NCBI RefSeq assembly: GCF_001509485.1
Contig: NZ_LLZI01000221.1
Coordinates: 124,001 to 188,000 of the forward strand
DNA from: Streptomyces sp. NRRL F-4489
GTDB taxonomy: Bacteria; Actinomycetota; Actinomycetes; Streptomycetales; Streptomycetaceae
Direction: 5' to 3'
DNA: 64,000 nucleotides
The notes under the pieces are model-generated. The model saw only the letters and a list, made by a program, of their open reading frames with translations, ran no database searches and had not been told where the DNA came from. Below, in pieces: positions 30,660 to 38,375 of the stretch (its first letter is position 1; each line of letters begins with the position of its first letter). Both the position numbers and the translations under genes were made by a program.

Positions 30660-32006
30660 TTACCGCACCACCACGTTGCCGTCCGGCGTGCGCCGTGCGG
30701 TGGCGCCGGTGCGGAAGTAGCCGTCGCTGGTGAAGGCGCGGGCGTTGCGGTCGGGCGCGCGGTAGTAGCCTCGTACGGTGTACGGGCCGCGGGCGAGGAG
30801 TTCGCCGGGCTCCCCGTCAGGCACGTCGTTGCCGTCGGCGTCGGCAACGCGGATCTCGTCGTCGGGCGAGAGCGGCCGGCCCTGCGTGGTGAGCACGGTC
30901 TCGTCCGGATCGGCGGGCCGGGTGAGCGTGACCAGCCCCTCGGCCATCCCGAAGACCTGTTGCAGACGGCACCCCAGCTCCGGGCCGATCCGTTCGGCGG
31001 TGGCCCGGGACAACGGCGCGCCGCCGATCTGAACGAGACGGAGACTGCTCAAGTCGGCCCCGATGGTGGGCAGTTCGTCCAGCCAGCGCTGGGCCGCCGC
31101 GGGCGGCAGCGAGGTGAGGGTGACCCGCTCGCGTTCGATGAGCGGAAGGCAGTCGGCGGGTTCCGCGCTGTCGGCCAGGACGACGGTGCCGCCGGCGGAG
31201 AGGGTGCCGACGATGCCGGGGCAGCCCAAGGCGAAGGGGGACTCGGCGGGGTGCGCGGCGAGATACACGTCGTTCTCGGTGAGCGACACCGACTCGGCGG
31301 CGGCGCGCGCCTGGTAGGCGTAGTCGTTGTGGGTGCGCGGAACGAGCAGCGGCGCCGCGTCCGTACCCAGCGGCGCCTCGGCCGCACTGGCGGAGAGCAG
31401 GAAGAACGCCACCTGGTCCGCGCTCCGTGCCTGCGCCGGCACGGGCGGGGCGTCGATCGACCCCAGCGGGAAGTAGTGGCAGCCCGACGGATCGGTCGTC
31501 AGGCCGCCGAACGGGGACGACGTGCCCGGCGGCTCGTAGGTGAACACCCGCCGCAGGAACGGGCCTTGGGAGGCGATGCCCGCCGCCATCGCCATGGGGT
31601 CGAAGCCCTCGGACGCCGAGGGGCCGACGTAGCCGACGGCTTCGGTGGTCCGCACGAGGTGCGACACCTCGGGGGCGCGGTGCGGGAGCGGGCAGAACAC
31701 GGGCATCGCGCCGACCCGCATCAGGGCGAAGACGGTGATGACGAGGTCGGGGACGTTGGGAAGCTGGACGATGACGCGTTGGCCGGGCCGGAGGCCGCGC
31801 AGATGGAAGCCGGCGGCCATGCGGTCCACGCGCCGGTTGAGGTTGGCGTAGGTCAGGCGGGTGCCGCCGTGCACGAGCGCGGTCCGCGGTCCGTACTCCA
31901 GGGCCCAGCCGCGCAGCAGGTTGTCCAGCGTATGGCCGCGCCAGTGCCCGGCTGCCCAGTAGCGGTCGGCGAACTCCTCTGGCCAGGGCGTGCAGCCGTC
32001 GAGCAT
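30660..32006 (-). CDS. DhbE/EntE-like aryl-AMP ligase, truncated and lacking key motifs
   Basis: 448 residues against about 540 for the family. The N-terminal part is clearly DhbE-like (LDGCTPWPEEFADRYWAAGHW, VIVQLPNVPDLV, VPRTHNDYAY, LGCRLQQVFGMAEGL, TQGRPLSPDDEIRV). Three lesions are visible: the phosphate-binding loop (normally SGGTTGLPK) reads SASAAEAPLGTD; the ribose-binding Asp of YRTGDL reads FRTGATA; and a TAA follows GNVVVR, removing the C-terminal domain with its catalytic Lys. The frame is otherwise intact with normal codon use. It is probably inactive as an adenylating enzyme, either a recent pseudogene or a repurposed fold. No siderophore genes are nearby. Confidence 0.75.
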   Translation of the reverse strand: MLDGCTPWPEEFADRYWAAGHWRGHTLDNLLRGWALEYGPRTALVHGGTRLTYANLNRRVDRMAAGFHLRGLRPGQRVIVQLPNVPDLVITVFALMRVGAMPVFCPLPHRAPEVSHLVRTTEAVGYVGPSASEGFDPMAMAAGIASQGPFLRRVFTYEPPGTSSPFGGLTTDPSGCHYFPLGSIDAPPVPAQARSADQVAFFLLSASAAEAPLGTDAAPLLVPRTHNDYAYQARAAAESVSLTENDVYLAAHPAESPFALGCPGIVGTLSAGGTVVLADSAEPADCLPLIERERVTLTSLPPAAAQRWLDELPTIGADLSSLRLVQIGGAPLSRATAERIGPELGCRLQQVFGMAEGLVTLTRPADPDETVLTTQGRPLSPDDEIRVADADGNDVPDGEPGELLARGPYTVRGYYRAPDRNARAFTSDGYFRTGATARRTPDGNVVVR

Positions 32007-32056
32007 GGGTGTCCTTCGCTTCCTTCGGTGCGTTTTGTGCCTTCGGTGCTTTCTGC

Positions 32057-32166
32057 GCCGGGGCCTGGACCCGGCCCGCTTCTGCGCCGGTGCCTGAACC
32101 CGTGTGCCGGTGCATGGATCCGTGACATGCCGGTGCCTGGATCCGTACGCCGGTGCCTCGATCCGG
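32057..32166. repeat. Degenerate repeat of about 20-28 bp (GCCGGTGCCTGGATCCG-like), five copies
   Basis: Five imperfect copies start near 32057, 32086, 32106, 32129 and 32149, with core GCCGGTGCCTGGATCCGT. They fill the roughly 300-bp gap between the AMP-ligase start and the ArsC gene end; no gene was seen in that gap. Confidence 0.65.
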
Positions 32167-32308
32167 AAGCAATCCAACCTGTCCGCACCCCCCTGCGCGC
32201 AATGCCCTTTCCCGACCATGGAGCACCGACTCCCTCGGCGGAAAGTCCAACGGGCGCCGCTGACCTGGGGGGATGGCGGGTGGGTGGCGCGCCCTCGGGA
32301 CGGCCGCG

Positions 32309-32665
32309 CTACGGGAGGACCGACCGCACCGCCTCCGGGGAGCGGCCCAGTACGGCCGTTCCGTCGTCGGCGGTGATGATCGGGCGCTGGATCAAGGCGG
32401 GGTGGGCGGCCAGCGCCTCCAGCCAGCGGGTGCGTTCGGCGGCTTCGCGGGGCCACGCCGCCAGGCCCAGTTCGGCGGCGACCGGCTCGCCGAGGCGGGT
32501 GATGTCCCAGGGCTCCAGGCCCAGGCGCCGGAGGACGGCGTCCAGCTCGTCCACGGTCGGCGGTTCCTCCAAGTAGTACCGCACCGTGTACTGGGCCTGT
32601 TCGGCGTCCAGGAGCGACAGGGCGGACTTGCACTTGGAGCAGGCGGGGTTGATCCAGATTTCCAT
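32309..32665 (-). CDS. ArsC/Spx-family arsenate reductase-like protein
   Basis: 118 residues, the normal ArsC (glutaredoxin-type) length. The N-terminus is IWINPACSKCKSALSLL, with Cys9 and Cys12 at the catalytic position. QRPIITADDGTAVLGRSPEAV near the end is the family phosphate/arsenate-site region with the usual RP motif. The family reduces arsenate with glutaredoxin/thiol; Streptomyces members may serve other thiol redox roles. No ars operon is present, so the true substrate is open. Confidence 0.85.
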   Translation of the reverse strand: MEIWINPACSKCKSALSLLDAEQAQYTVRYYLEEPPTVDELDAVLRRLGLEPWDITRLGEPVAAELGLAAWPREAAERTRWLEALAAHPALIQRPIITADDGTAVLGRSPEAVRSVLP

Positions 32666-32780
32666 GGGGTCGGTGCCTTTCGTTCGGTATGGGCGAAGCG
32701 GGGCCTCGCGGAGTGGCTGTGTCTATATCTGTGACTGTGCTGGGACTACGACTGGGCTGTGGCTGTCAGGGCTGGAGAAA

Positions 32781-33455
32781 TCAGGTGAGACCGGCCAGGG
32801 CCAGGAATTCGCCGCGTGAGCGGGCGTCGTTGCGCAATGTGCCCAGCAGCGTGGAGGTGAGCGTGCTGGAGCCGGTTGCCTGGACGCCGCGCAGGGTCAT
32901 ACAGGTGTGTTCGGCCTCGATCACGACGCCCACGCCCTTGGGCTCCAGCTGGGTCTGGAGCCAGTCGGCGACCTGCTTGGTGAGGCGTTCCTGGACCTGC
33001 GGACGGCACGCGAAGTGCTCGACCACCCGGGCCAGTTTCGACAGGCCCAGGATGCGGCGGCCGGGCAGGTAGCCGACGTGGGCGGTGCCGACGAACGGCA
33101 GCAGATGGTGTTCGCAGACCGAGCGCACCGGGATGCTGCGGGCCAGGACCAGTTCGTCGTAGCCCTCGTCGTTGGGGAAGGTGGTCAGGTCGAACGGGCG
33201 GGGGCTGAACAGCTCGGCGTAGGCGCGGGCCATGCGCCCCGGGGTGCCTTGCAGGCTCTCGGAATCGGTGCTGATGCCGAGAGCCCTGAGGAACTCCCCG
33301 GCGGCGCGTTCGGCGGCGGCCAGGTCGATGCCGTCGGTGTCGTGCACGACGCGCAGGGCCGGCTGGGCGGGTATCGGTCTCCCCGTCTCCAGGGCGCTCA
33401 CCGCGGGGCGCCGGGCGGGGTGGGAGGGCTGGGCAGTCTCGGAAGGCTGGGACAT
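32781..33455 (-). CDS. folE: GTP cyclohydrolase I
   Basis: 224 residues. The zinc ligands and active site are present: SVCEHHLLPFVGTAHVGYLP and the EHTCMTLRG segment with the second Cys. The N-terminal about 50 residues are a variable extension. The enzyme converts GTP to dihydroneopterin triphosphate, the first step of folate and pterin synthesis, as a homodecamer. It stands apart from other fol genes, so it may be a paralogue supplying a pterin for a secondary pathway. A strong hairpin lies in its leader. It is divergent from a cysteine-rich regulator. Confidence 0.92.
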   Translation of the reverse strand: MSQPSETAQPSHPARRPAVSALETGRPIPAQPALRVVHDTDGIDLAAAERAAGEFLRALGISTDSESLQGTPGRMARAYAELFSPRPFDLTTFPNDEGYDELVLARSIPVRSVCEHHLLPFVGTAHVGYLPGRRILGLSKLARVVEHFACRPQVQERLTKQVADWLQTQLEPKGVGVVIEAEHTCMTLRGVQATGSSTLTSTLLGTLRNDARSRGEFLALAGLT

Positions 33456-33496
33456 GTCAATTACCGCCGGTGCTGGGGGTTGATGAGGGTGCCGAG

Positions 33497-33522
33497 GGGG
33501 ACGCGGGCGCGGGCGCGTCCCC
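33497..33522 (-). promoter_or_regulatory. Strong hairpin in the folE leader
   Basis: GGGGACGCG and CGCGTCCCC form a perfect 9-bp stem with an 8-base GC-rich loop, 42 bp upstream of the folE start. It could be an attenuator, a terminator of upstream transcription or an operator; no known riboswitch class was recognised. Confidence 0.5.
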
Positions 33523-33670
33523 GGGTGCGGATGCCGAGGCCGGTGCGGATATCCCAGGCGGAAGCGGCCGAGAGCGGTGCTCACCGAGGTGAACAGTGCA
33601 CACCGGGCGATCGCCACGGCTCCGGCCCGCCCGCTCCGTTCCCGTACCCCTCCACATTTCACCAACAAAT

Positions 33671-33687
33671 CTTTGACTTATTCAAGG
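33671..33687. promoter_or_regulatory. Inverted repeat in AT-rich stretch (CTTTGA-N5-TCAAGG)
   Basis: Arms TTGA/TCAA are perfect around CTTAT in an AT-rich island about 90 bp upstream of the cysteine-rich regulator. This is a candidate operator in the folE/regulator divergent gap. Confidence 0.45.
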
Positions 33688-33773
33688 CGGGCGTCAAGAC
33701 GCCCAGGTCGCGGCCGCACAGTCGTACGGCATTCGCCGGTTGCACCCACCGGCATACGCGTTATCGTGGAGAT

Positions 33774-34496
33774 GTGACCCCTGACGCAACGCCGCAGCCT
33801 CCCGTGGGCGACGCGGCGATCGAGTCCCTCAGCGTCCTCGGGGAGGACTCCCGGCGGCGGATGTTCGCGTTCATCCGACGGCAGGGCCGCCCCGTGACCC
33901 GGGACGAGGCCGCCGCCAGCGTGGGCATCTCGCGCAAGCTCGCCGCCTTCCACCTCGACAAGCTGGTGGACGCCGGCCTGCTGCGCGCCCGCTACGAATC
34001 ACCCGGCGGGATCCGCAAGGTCGGCCGTCAGCCCAAGGTCTACGAACCCACCGACAGCCACCTCCACGTCAGCATCCCCGACCGCCGCCATGAGCTGCTG
34101 GCCGATCTCCTGCTGGAAGCCGTCCTGACCGAGGACGACGGCGAATCCGCGGCCCACGCCGCCGTGCGCACAGCCGGCCGGCGCGGTCGCGAACTGGGCG
34201 AGCGGGAACGGGAGCAGTCCCGCCCCGGCCGCCTCGGCGCCGAACGTGGACTGAGCGTCTGCGAGCGGATGCTCGACCAGCACGGTTTCGAGCCGGTCCG
34301 CGAAACCCCCACCCAACTCCGGCTGCGCAACTGCCCGTTCCACCCCCTGGCGGCCAAGGCTCCCGAGCTGGTCTGCGGTATGAACCACGCCTTCCTCGCA
34401 GGCTATCTGGAGGGCCTGGAGGTCAGCGGCGTCGAGGCCGTCCTCGCCCCGCGCCCCGGGGAATGCTGCGTGCAGCTGGGCCCTGCGACGGGATGA
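33774..34496 (+). CDS. Winged-helix regulator with C-terminal Cys cluster (SufR-like)
   Basis: 240 residues. The N-terminal winged helix is clear (RRMFAFIRRQGRPVTRDEAAASVGISRKLAAFHLDKLVDAGLL). The C-terminal part has Cys in NCPFHPLA, ELVCGMNH and PGECCVQL, the spacing style of Fe-S binding SufR-type regulators. It may sense iron-sulphur or redox status. The GTG start has GGAG only 2 bases upstream, so translation may be leaderless-like or the start misplaced. It overlaps the following 27-codon ORF. It is divergent from folE. Confidence 0.8.
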   Translation: MTPDATPQPPVGDAAIESLSVLGEDSRRRMFAFIRRQGRPVTRDEAAASVGISRKLAAFHLDKLVDAGLLRARYESPGGIRKVGRQPKVYEPTDSHLHVSIPDRRHELLADLLLEAVLTEDDGESAAHAAVRTAGRRGRELGEREREQSRPGRLGAERGLSVCERMLDQHGFEPVRETPTQLRLRNCPFHPLAAKAPELVCGMNHAFLAGYLEGLEVSGVEAVLAPRPGECCVQLGPATG

Positions 34497-34576
34497 TGCG
34501 CGGCCCCCGCCACCACAGCGACTTCGCCGAGCTGCCGACCGAGGACGTCACCGACGCCACCCGGCGCTCCGACTGA
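34493..34576 (+). CDS. 27-residue ORF translationally coupled to the Cys-rich regulator
   Basis: The ATG overlaps the regulator stop (ATGATG). All 25 codons between the double ATG and the stop end in G or C, which is strongly coding-like. The peptide is hydrophilic and acidic (HHSDFAELPTEDVTDATRR). I know no family. Confidence 0.5.
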   Translation: MMRGPRHHSDFAELPTEDVTDATRRSD

Positions 34577-34680
34577 CCGACCAGTCACCACGACACGACC
34601 AGGCCAGTACCGCGGCGCCGAGCGGCCGCGGGCGACAACCACGGGACCGGTCCGGCGACCGATACGACCGGAGCGCTCCG

Positions 34681-35259
34681 ATGGTTACCAAGCGCCTCAC
34701 CCACCTCCTGGCACCCACACCGGCGCCACCCCGTACACCATCATCGACATCGACGCGGGGGCCCACCCGGGCGCTCTCCTGCGCCTCGGACTGGGGGCTC
34801 CTGCTCATCCGGCTGACCTTCGGGCTCCTGATGGCCGGGCACGGCTCGCAGAAACTCTTCGGAATCCTCGGCGGCAGGGGCCTGACCCGGACAGCGGACG
34901 GTTTCGCGGCCCTCGGCTACCACCCCGGCAAACTCTTCGCGCTGATCGGGGGCCTCTCGGAATTCCTCGGCGGCCTCGGTCTGGCCCTCGGCCTCCTCAC
35001 ACCGCTCGCGGCCGCCGCCCTCATCGGCGTCATGATCAATGCCATGGTGACCGTCACCGCGGCCCACGGCCTGTGGGACACGGACGGCGGTGTGGAATAC
35101 AGCGTCTGCATCGCCGTCGTCGCACTGGCCGTCGCCGCCATCGGCCCCGGCCGGCTGTCCGTTGACCGCTTCTTCCCCTGGCGCGCGGGCGGCTGGCCGG
35201 GAGCCGCCGTGGCCGCCGGCCTGGGCGGAATCACCGCGGCGATCGCATTGAGCCTGTGA
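34681..35259 (+). CDS. DoxX-family membrane protein
   Basis: 192 residues. After a 37-residue Pro/Thr-rich N-terminus there are four membrane segments: LLLIRLTFGLLMAGHG with the family GSQKLFG motif, LIGGLSEFLGGLGLALGLLTP, ALIGVMINAMVT and IAVVALAVAAIGPG. DoxX-like proteins are linked to thiosulphate/quinone oxidation or, in mycobacteria, to a membrane oxidoreductase complex with superoxide dismutase. GGAG lies 7 bases before the ATG. It is preceded by the redox-type regulator, which may control it. Confidence 0.87.
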   Translation: MVTKRLTHLLAPTPAPPRTPSSTSTRGPTRALSCASDWGLLLIRLTFGLLMAGHGSQKLFGILGGRGLTRTADGFAALGYHPGKLFALIGGLSEFLGGLGLALGLLTPLAAAALIGVMINAMVTVTAAHGLWDTDGGVEYSVCIAVVALAVAAIGPGRLSVDRFFPWRAGGWPGAAVAAGLGGITAAIALSL

Positions 35260-35451
35260 GGGGCGGTGACGTGGTACGAGGCGGCACGGCACCGCCGAGG
35301 GGGGATGGGGGAGCCGGGAGCCCCGGGGGCGGGGGAGTTCCGCGCTCAGCGCTGGGCACTCAGCGCTCGGTCAGGACCTGCCCCGTCCCACCGCCTCGCC
35401 CCGTCCCGTCCCGGGCCGAGCCCCGGCCCAGGCACTTGACCGGCGGCTCCC

Positions 35452-35847
35452 TCACTCTGCCGCGTCCTCCGGATACCACCGCAGCTCCACGGTGTTGCCG
35501 TCCGGATCCTGCACGTACACCGACGTCGCGTCGCCTCGCGCACCGAACCGCTGCACGGGACCCTCAAGGACGTGGAACGTCCCCGACGCGATGACCTCGT
35601 CCCAGTCCAACGGTTCCACGGTGAGGCAGATGTGGTCGACGTTGGATTCGTTCCGGGGCCGGCTGACCAGGTCGATGATGGTCTCCGGCGTGACCCGGAC
35701 CGACGGGAAGGAGACCTCGCCCGCCCGCCACTCGGTGACCCGTACCGGCTCCAGGCCGAGCAGCCCGGCGTAGAACTCCAGGGACCGTTCCACATCGGCG
35801 ACGTTGAGAACCAGGTGATCGAATGCCTTGACGCGCACAGTGGTCAC
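35452..35847 (-). CDS. VOC (glyoxalase/bleomycin-resistance fold) family protein
   Basis: 131 residues with two beta-alpha-beta-beta-beta modules: FDHLVLNVADVERSLEFYAGLLGLEPV and VDHICLTVEP with VYVQDPDGNTVELRWYP. Metal ligands His in FDHL and VDH and Glu in NTVEL are in place, so it is probably a metal-dependent enzyme (dioxygenase or glyoxalase type) rather than a drug-binding protein. Start is GTG. It stands alone on the minus strand. Confidence 0.87.
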   Translation of the reverse strand: MTTVRVKAFDHLVLNVADVERSLEFYAGLLGLEPVRVTEWRAGEVSFPSVRVTPETIIDLVSRPRNESNVDHICLTVEPLDWDEVIASGTFHVLEGPVQRFGARGDATSVYVQDPDGNTVELRWYPEDAAE

Positions 35848-36049
35848 TTCACTTCCAGAGAGAGGGCACGGCGGAGCCGGCCGGTGGTGGTCAGATCATG
35901 GTGCCGTCGCCCTCGTGCACAGTCGACGGCGATGGCGACCGCGGTGACGACGGCGGCGACTGCGGTGACGACCGCCACCCGCGCCGCCTGCGACACCTCC
36001 CACTCTCGGCCACCGGACCAGCGCCATCAAGCCATGATCCCGATACGAT

Positions 36050-36068
36050 CGTTGAGTCACGTTCAACG
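36050..36068. promoter_or_regulatory. LysR-type box (CGTTGA-N7-TCAACG)
   Basis: A perfect 6-bp inverted repeat that contains the T-N11-A core of LysR sites, 25 bp before the LysR start. It suggests autoregulation. Confidence 0.65.
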
Positions 36069-36092
36069 CTGGGGGAGTGGGGTGGGGCCGGC

Positions 36093-37007
36093 ATGCTGGA
36101 ACGCCTGGAAACCGAGGTCTTCCTGGCCCTCGCCGAGGAACTGCACTTCGGCCGTACCGCCGAGCGGTTGGGGATCACCACCGGGCGCGTCAGCCAAGTG
36201 GTCAAACAACTGGAGCGCCGGATCGGCGGGACGCTGTTCGAACGCACCAGCCGTACCGTCCGGCTCACCGACGTCGGGCGGTGCCTGGCGGAGGATCTCG
36301 CGCCCTTGGCCGCCGCCATGGACGACGCACTGCGCAGGGCGGCCGACGCCAGTCGCGGTATTACGGGAGAGCTGCGGGTGGCTTTCCTCGGCGAGGTCAC
36401 GGCACCCGTACTGCTCAGAGCGGTCAGCCTGTTCACCGAGCGCCACCCCGACTGCCGGGTCGAGGTACGGGAGGTCCACCTCTCCAACTCCCGCGCGAGC
36501 CTGCGGGACGGTTCGATCGACATCCTCCTCGCCTCCTTCCCCTTCGACGGGATGGCCCGCGGCCCGGTGCTGTTGCGGGAGTCAAGGGTGCTCGCGGTGG
36601 CGGCCGGCCATCCGCTCGCCGGTGAACGGTCGGTATCGCTCGAAGTCCTCGCGGACCATCCCGTGATCCAATACCCGGACGCGACCTCCGTGACCTTCAA
36701 ACGGGACCGCACACCGGACCACACCCCGTCGGGCAGACCCGTCCCGAAGGGGCCCGTAGGCGGCTCGTTCTCGGAAATGCTCACCCTGGTCGCCATGGGC
36801 AGAGGAGTCCTCCCGGTCGGCGAACACGCCCGCCGGTACTACCCCCGCCCCGACCTCGCCTACGTGCCCCTGCACGACGCCCAACCCATCGAACGGGGCC
36901 TGATCTGGTCCGAGGCGAACACCACAGCCCGCGTACGAGCCTTCGTCAGCGCCGCGACCGACGCCGCACCGACCGCCGCCACCAACCCGCTGCCGAACGC
37001 CCGGTGA
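36093..37007 (+). CDS. LysR-family transcriptional regulator
   Basis: 304 residues. The N-terminal helix-turn-helix is complete (FLALAEELHFGRTAERLGITTGRVSQVVKQLERRIGGTLFERTSRTVRLTDVG), followed by a co-inducer domain starting GELRVAFLGE. ATG 36093 is used; a longer open frame upstream lacks coding features. It is convergent with the CPBP protease gene, so its target may be itself or a distant gene. Confidence 0.9.
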   Translation: MLERLETEVFLALAEELHFGRTAERLGITTGRVSQVVKQLERRIGGTLFERTSRTVRLTDVGRCLAEDLAPLAAAMDDALRRAADASRGITGELRVAFLGEVTAPVLLRAVSLFTERHPDCRVEVREVHLSNSRASLRDGSIDILLASFPFDGMARGPVLLRESRVLAVAAGHPLAGERSVSLEVLADHPVIQYPDATSVTFKRDRTPDHTPSGRPVPKGPVGGSFSEMLTLVAMGRGVLPVGEHARRYYPRPDLAYVPLHDAQPIERGLIWSEANTTARVRAFVSAATDAAPTAATNPLPNAR

Positions 37008-37155
37008 ACAGGCACGACTGCCGTCAACAACGAATGCGCGGCCGCACGATCAGGATGTCCGGCGCCAGGTCCAGATCGTCCAGGTACGCGGTGGCTCAGT
37101 CGAGACAGCTCATCCCGGACCGGGAAAAGGCGCAGCGGTGGCGCCCCGCCCGCCG

Positions 37156-38193
37156 TCACCGCCCCCCGTCGCTCGACCGGCGGCGTGATGTCGCCGCTAT
37201 GGCCAGGCAGAGGGCGGCCATCGGGATTGCCGAGAGGGCCATGGGCCAGGTCGGGCCGAGCCCGGCTCCCTCGTCGAGTACGTGGCCCAGCAGGAAGAAC
37301 AGCACCATGTTGTTGCCGGCGTGGGCCAGGCTGGCCACCCAGATGCTGCCGCTGCGGGTGTAGAGCCAGAGCAGGAGGATCTCCTGGAGTTGGAAGGAGA
37401 CGGTCCAGATCAGCAGGCCCAGCACCACGTTCGGGAAGTCGACATAGCCGATGAAGGCGAGGGGGAAGTGCCACACCGCCCAGATCAGCCCGGTGACGAG
37501 GGACGACGGCACGGGTGCGCCGCCGAAGAGCCGTGGCCGGAGATAGCTGGTCCAGCCGAACTCCTCGCCGCAGTACAGCGGGGTGAGCACCAGCGCGATC
37601 ACCATCAGGACCAGCACGGACAGTATGTCTGCGGTGGAGGGGAGGATGCCCGCGGCGCCGGACAGCCGTGGGTGCCACACGCCGAGGAGGGCGGCGAGGC
37701 CGAGGGTGCACAGGGCGAGGGCGAGGGGGCCGAGCCAGGCGGCCAGGTAGTAGGGCCAGGCAGCCTTCAGCCGGGGCCTCAGCCCGGCATCGGCGAAGCC
37801 CTCGCGGGTCACCCACCGCCGTACCACCACACCCGCGATGCCAGGCATGCAGCCCACCGGTATCTGGAGCAGGGGGTGGACGGGCGACAGGCCGAGGACG
37901 ACCGTCGCGCACCACAGCCACGCCCAACTGCCACCGAAGGCTATGACCAGGAACGCGGCGACACCTTTGCGGTGGCGTGATGTGCCTTCGATGGACGTTG
38001 CCGGCGTTGCCGGCGCTGCGGGCGTTGCGGGCGTTGCCGGCGTTGCCGGCGCTGCGGGCGTTGCGGGCGTTGCGGGCGTTGCCGGCGCTGCGGGCGCTGC
38101 GGGCGTCGCCGGGCCGGGGATTGTTTTCTCTTCGGACTTCTCCCGCCTGGCCGCGTCGCGTCGCGTGTCGTCTCGTCCGTCTGTTCTCGTCAT
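37156..38193 (-). CDS. CPBP-family intramembrane metalloprotease with repetitive N-terminus
   Basis: 345 residues. After a Pro-Ala-Thr repeat (about 25-68) come about eight membrane segments. The CPBP/ABI motifs are present: EE in YCGEEFGWTSYLRPRL, HFP in WAVWHFPLAF and the late His in SLAHAGNNMV. The family includes Rce1-type CAAX proteases and bacteriocin-immunity proteins. The N-terminal repeat comes from 12-bp DNA units. It is divergent from a histidine kinase gene, so the two may act in one envelope response. Confidence 0.85.
   Translation of the reverse strand: MTRTDGRDDTRRDAARREKSEEKTIPGPATPAAPAAPATPATPATPAAPATPATPATPAAPATPATSIEGTSRHRKGVAAFLVIAFGGSWAWLWCATVVLGLSPVHPLLQIPVGCMPGIAGVVVRRWVTREGFADAGLRPRLKAAWPYYLAAWLGPLALALCTLGLAALLGVWHPRLSGAAGILPSTADILSVLVLMVIALVLTPLYCGEEFGWTSYLRPRLFGGAPVPSSLVTGLIWAVWHFPLAFIGYVDFPNVVLGLLIWTVSFQLQEILLLWLYTRSGSIWVASLAHAGNNMVLFFLLGHVLDEGAGLGPTWPMALSAIPMAALCLAIAATSRRRSSDGGR
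37996..38112 (-). repeat. 12-bp tandem repeat encoding Pro-Ala-Thr units
   Basis: About nine or ten copies of GCCGGCGTTGCG variants lie in frame inside the CPBP protease gene and encode the cytoplasmic PATPAAPA linker. The copies are near identical at the DNA level, so the tract is young or actively homogenised. Confidence 0.8.
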
Positions 38194-38375
38194 GGTGCGC
38201 TTCGCTCTCTCTGCGATTCGGTGGTTCCTGGCCGCGAACCGGGGCCGAGGCCGCTCACCGTTCCACCGACCGCCACCAGGCACATCACTCAACTGAGCCA
38301 CCGGCCGGGGGCCCTCATGTGCGAGGCGGTGCCTGGCTCTATCGGGGGAGGTGGGGGCCGGGGCGGATCCGTAGC

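Noticed and set aside
30660..32006. Siderophore cluster suggested by a DhbE-like gene
   Set aside because: No isochorismate, NRPS or transport genes nearby, and the gene itself lacks catalytic motifs.
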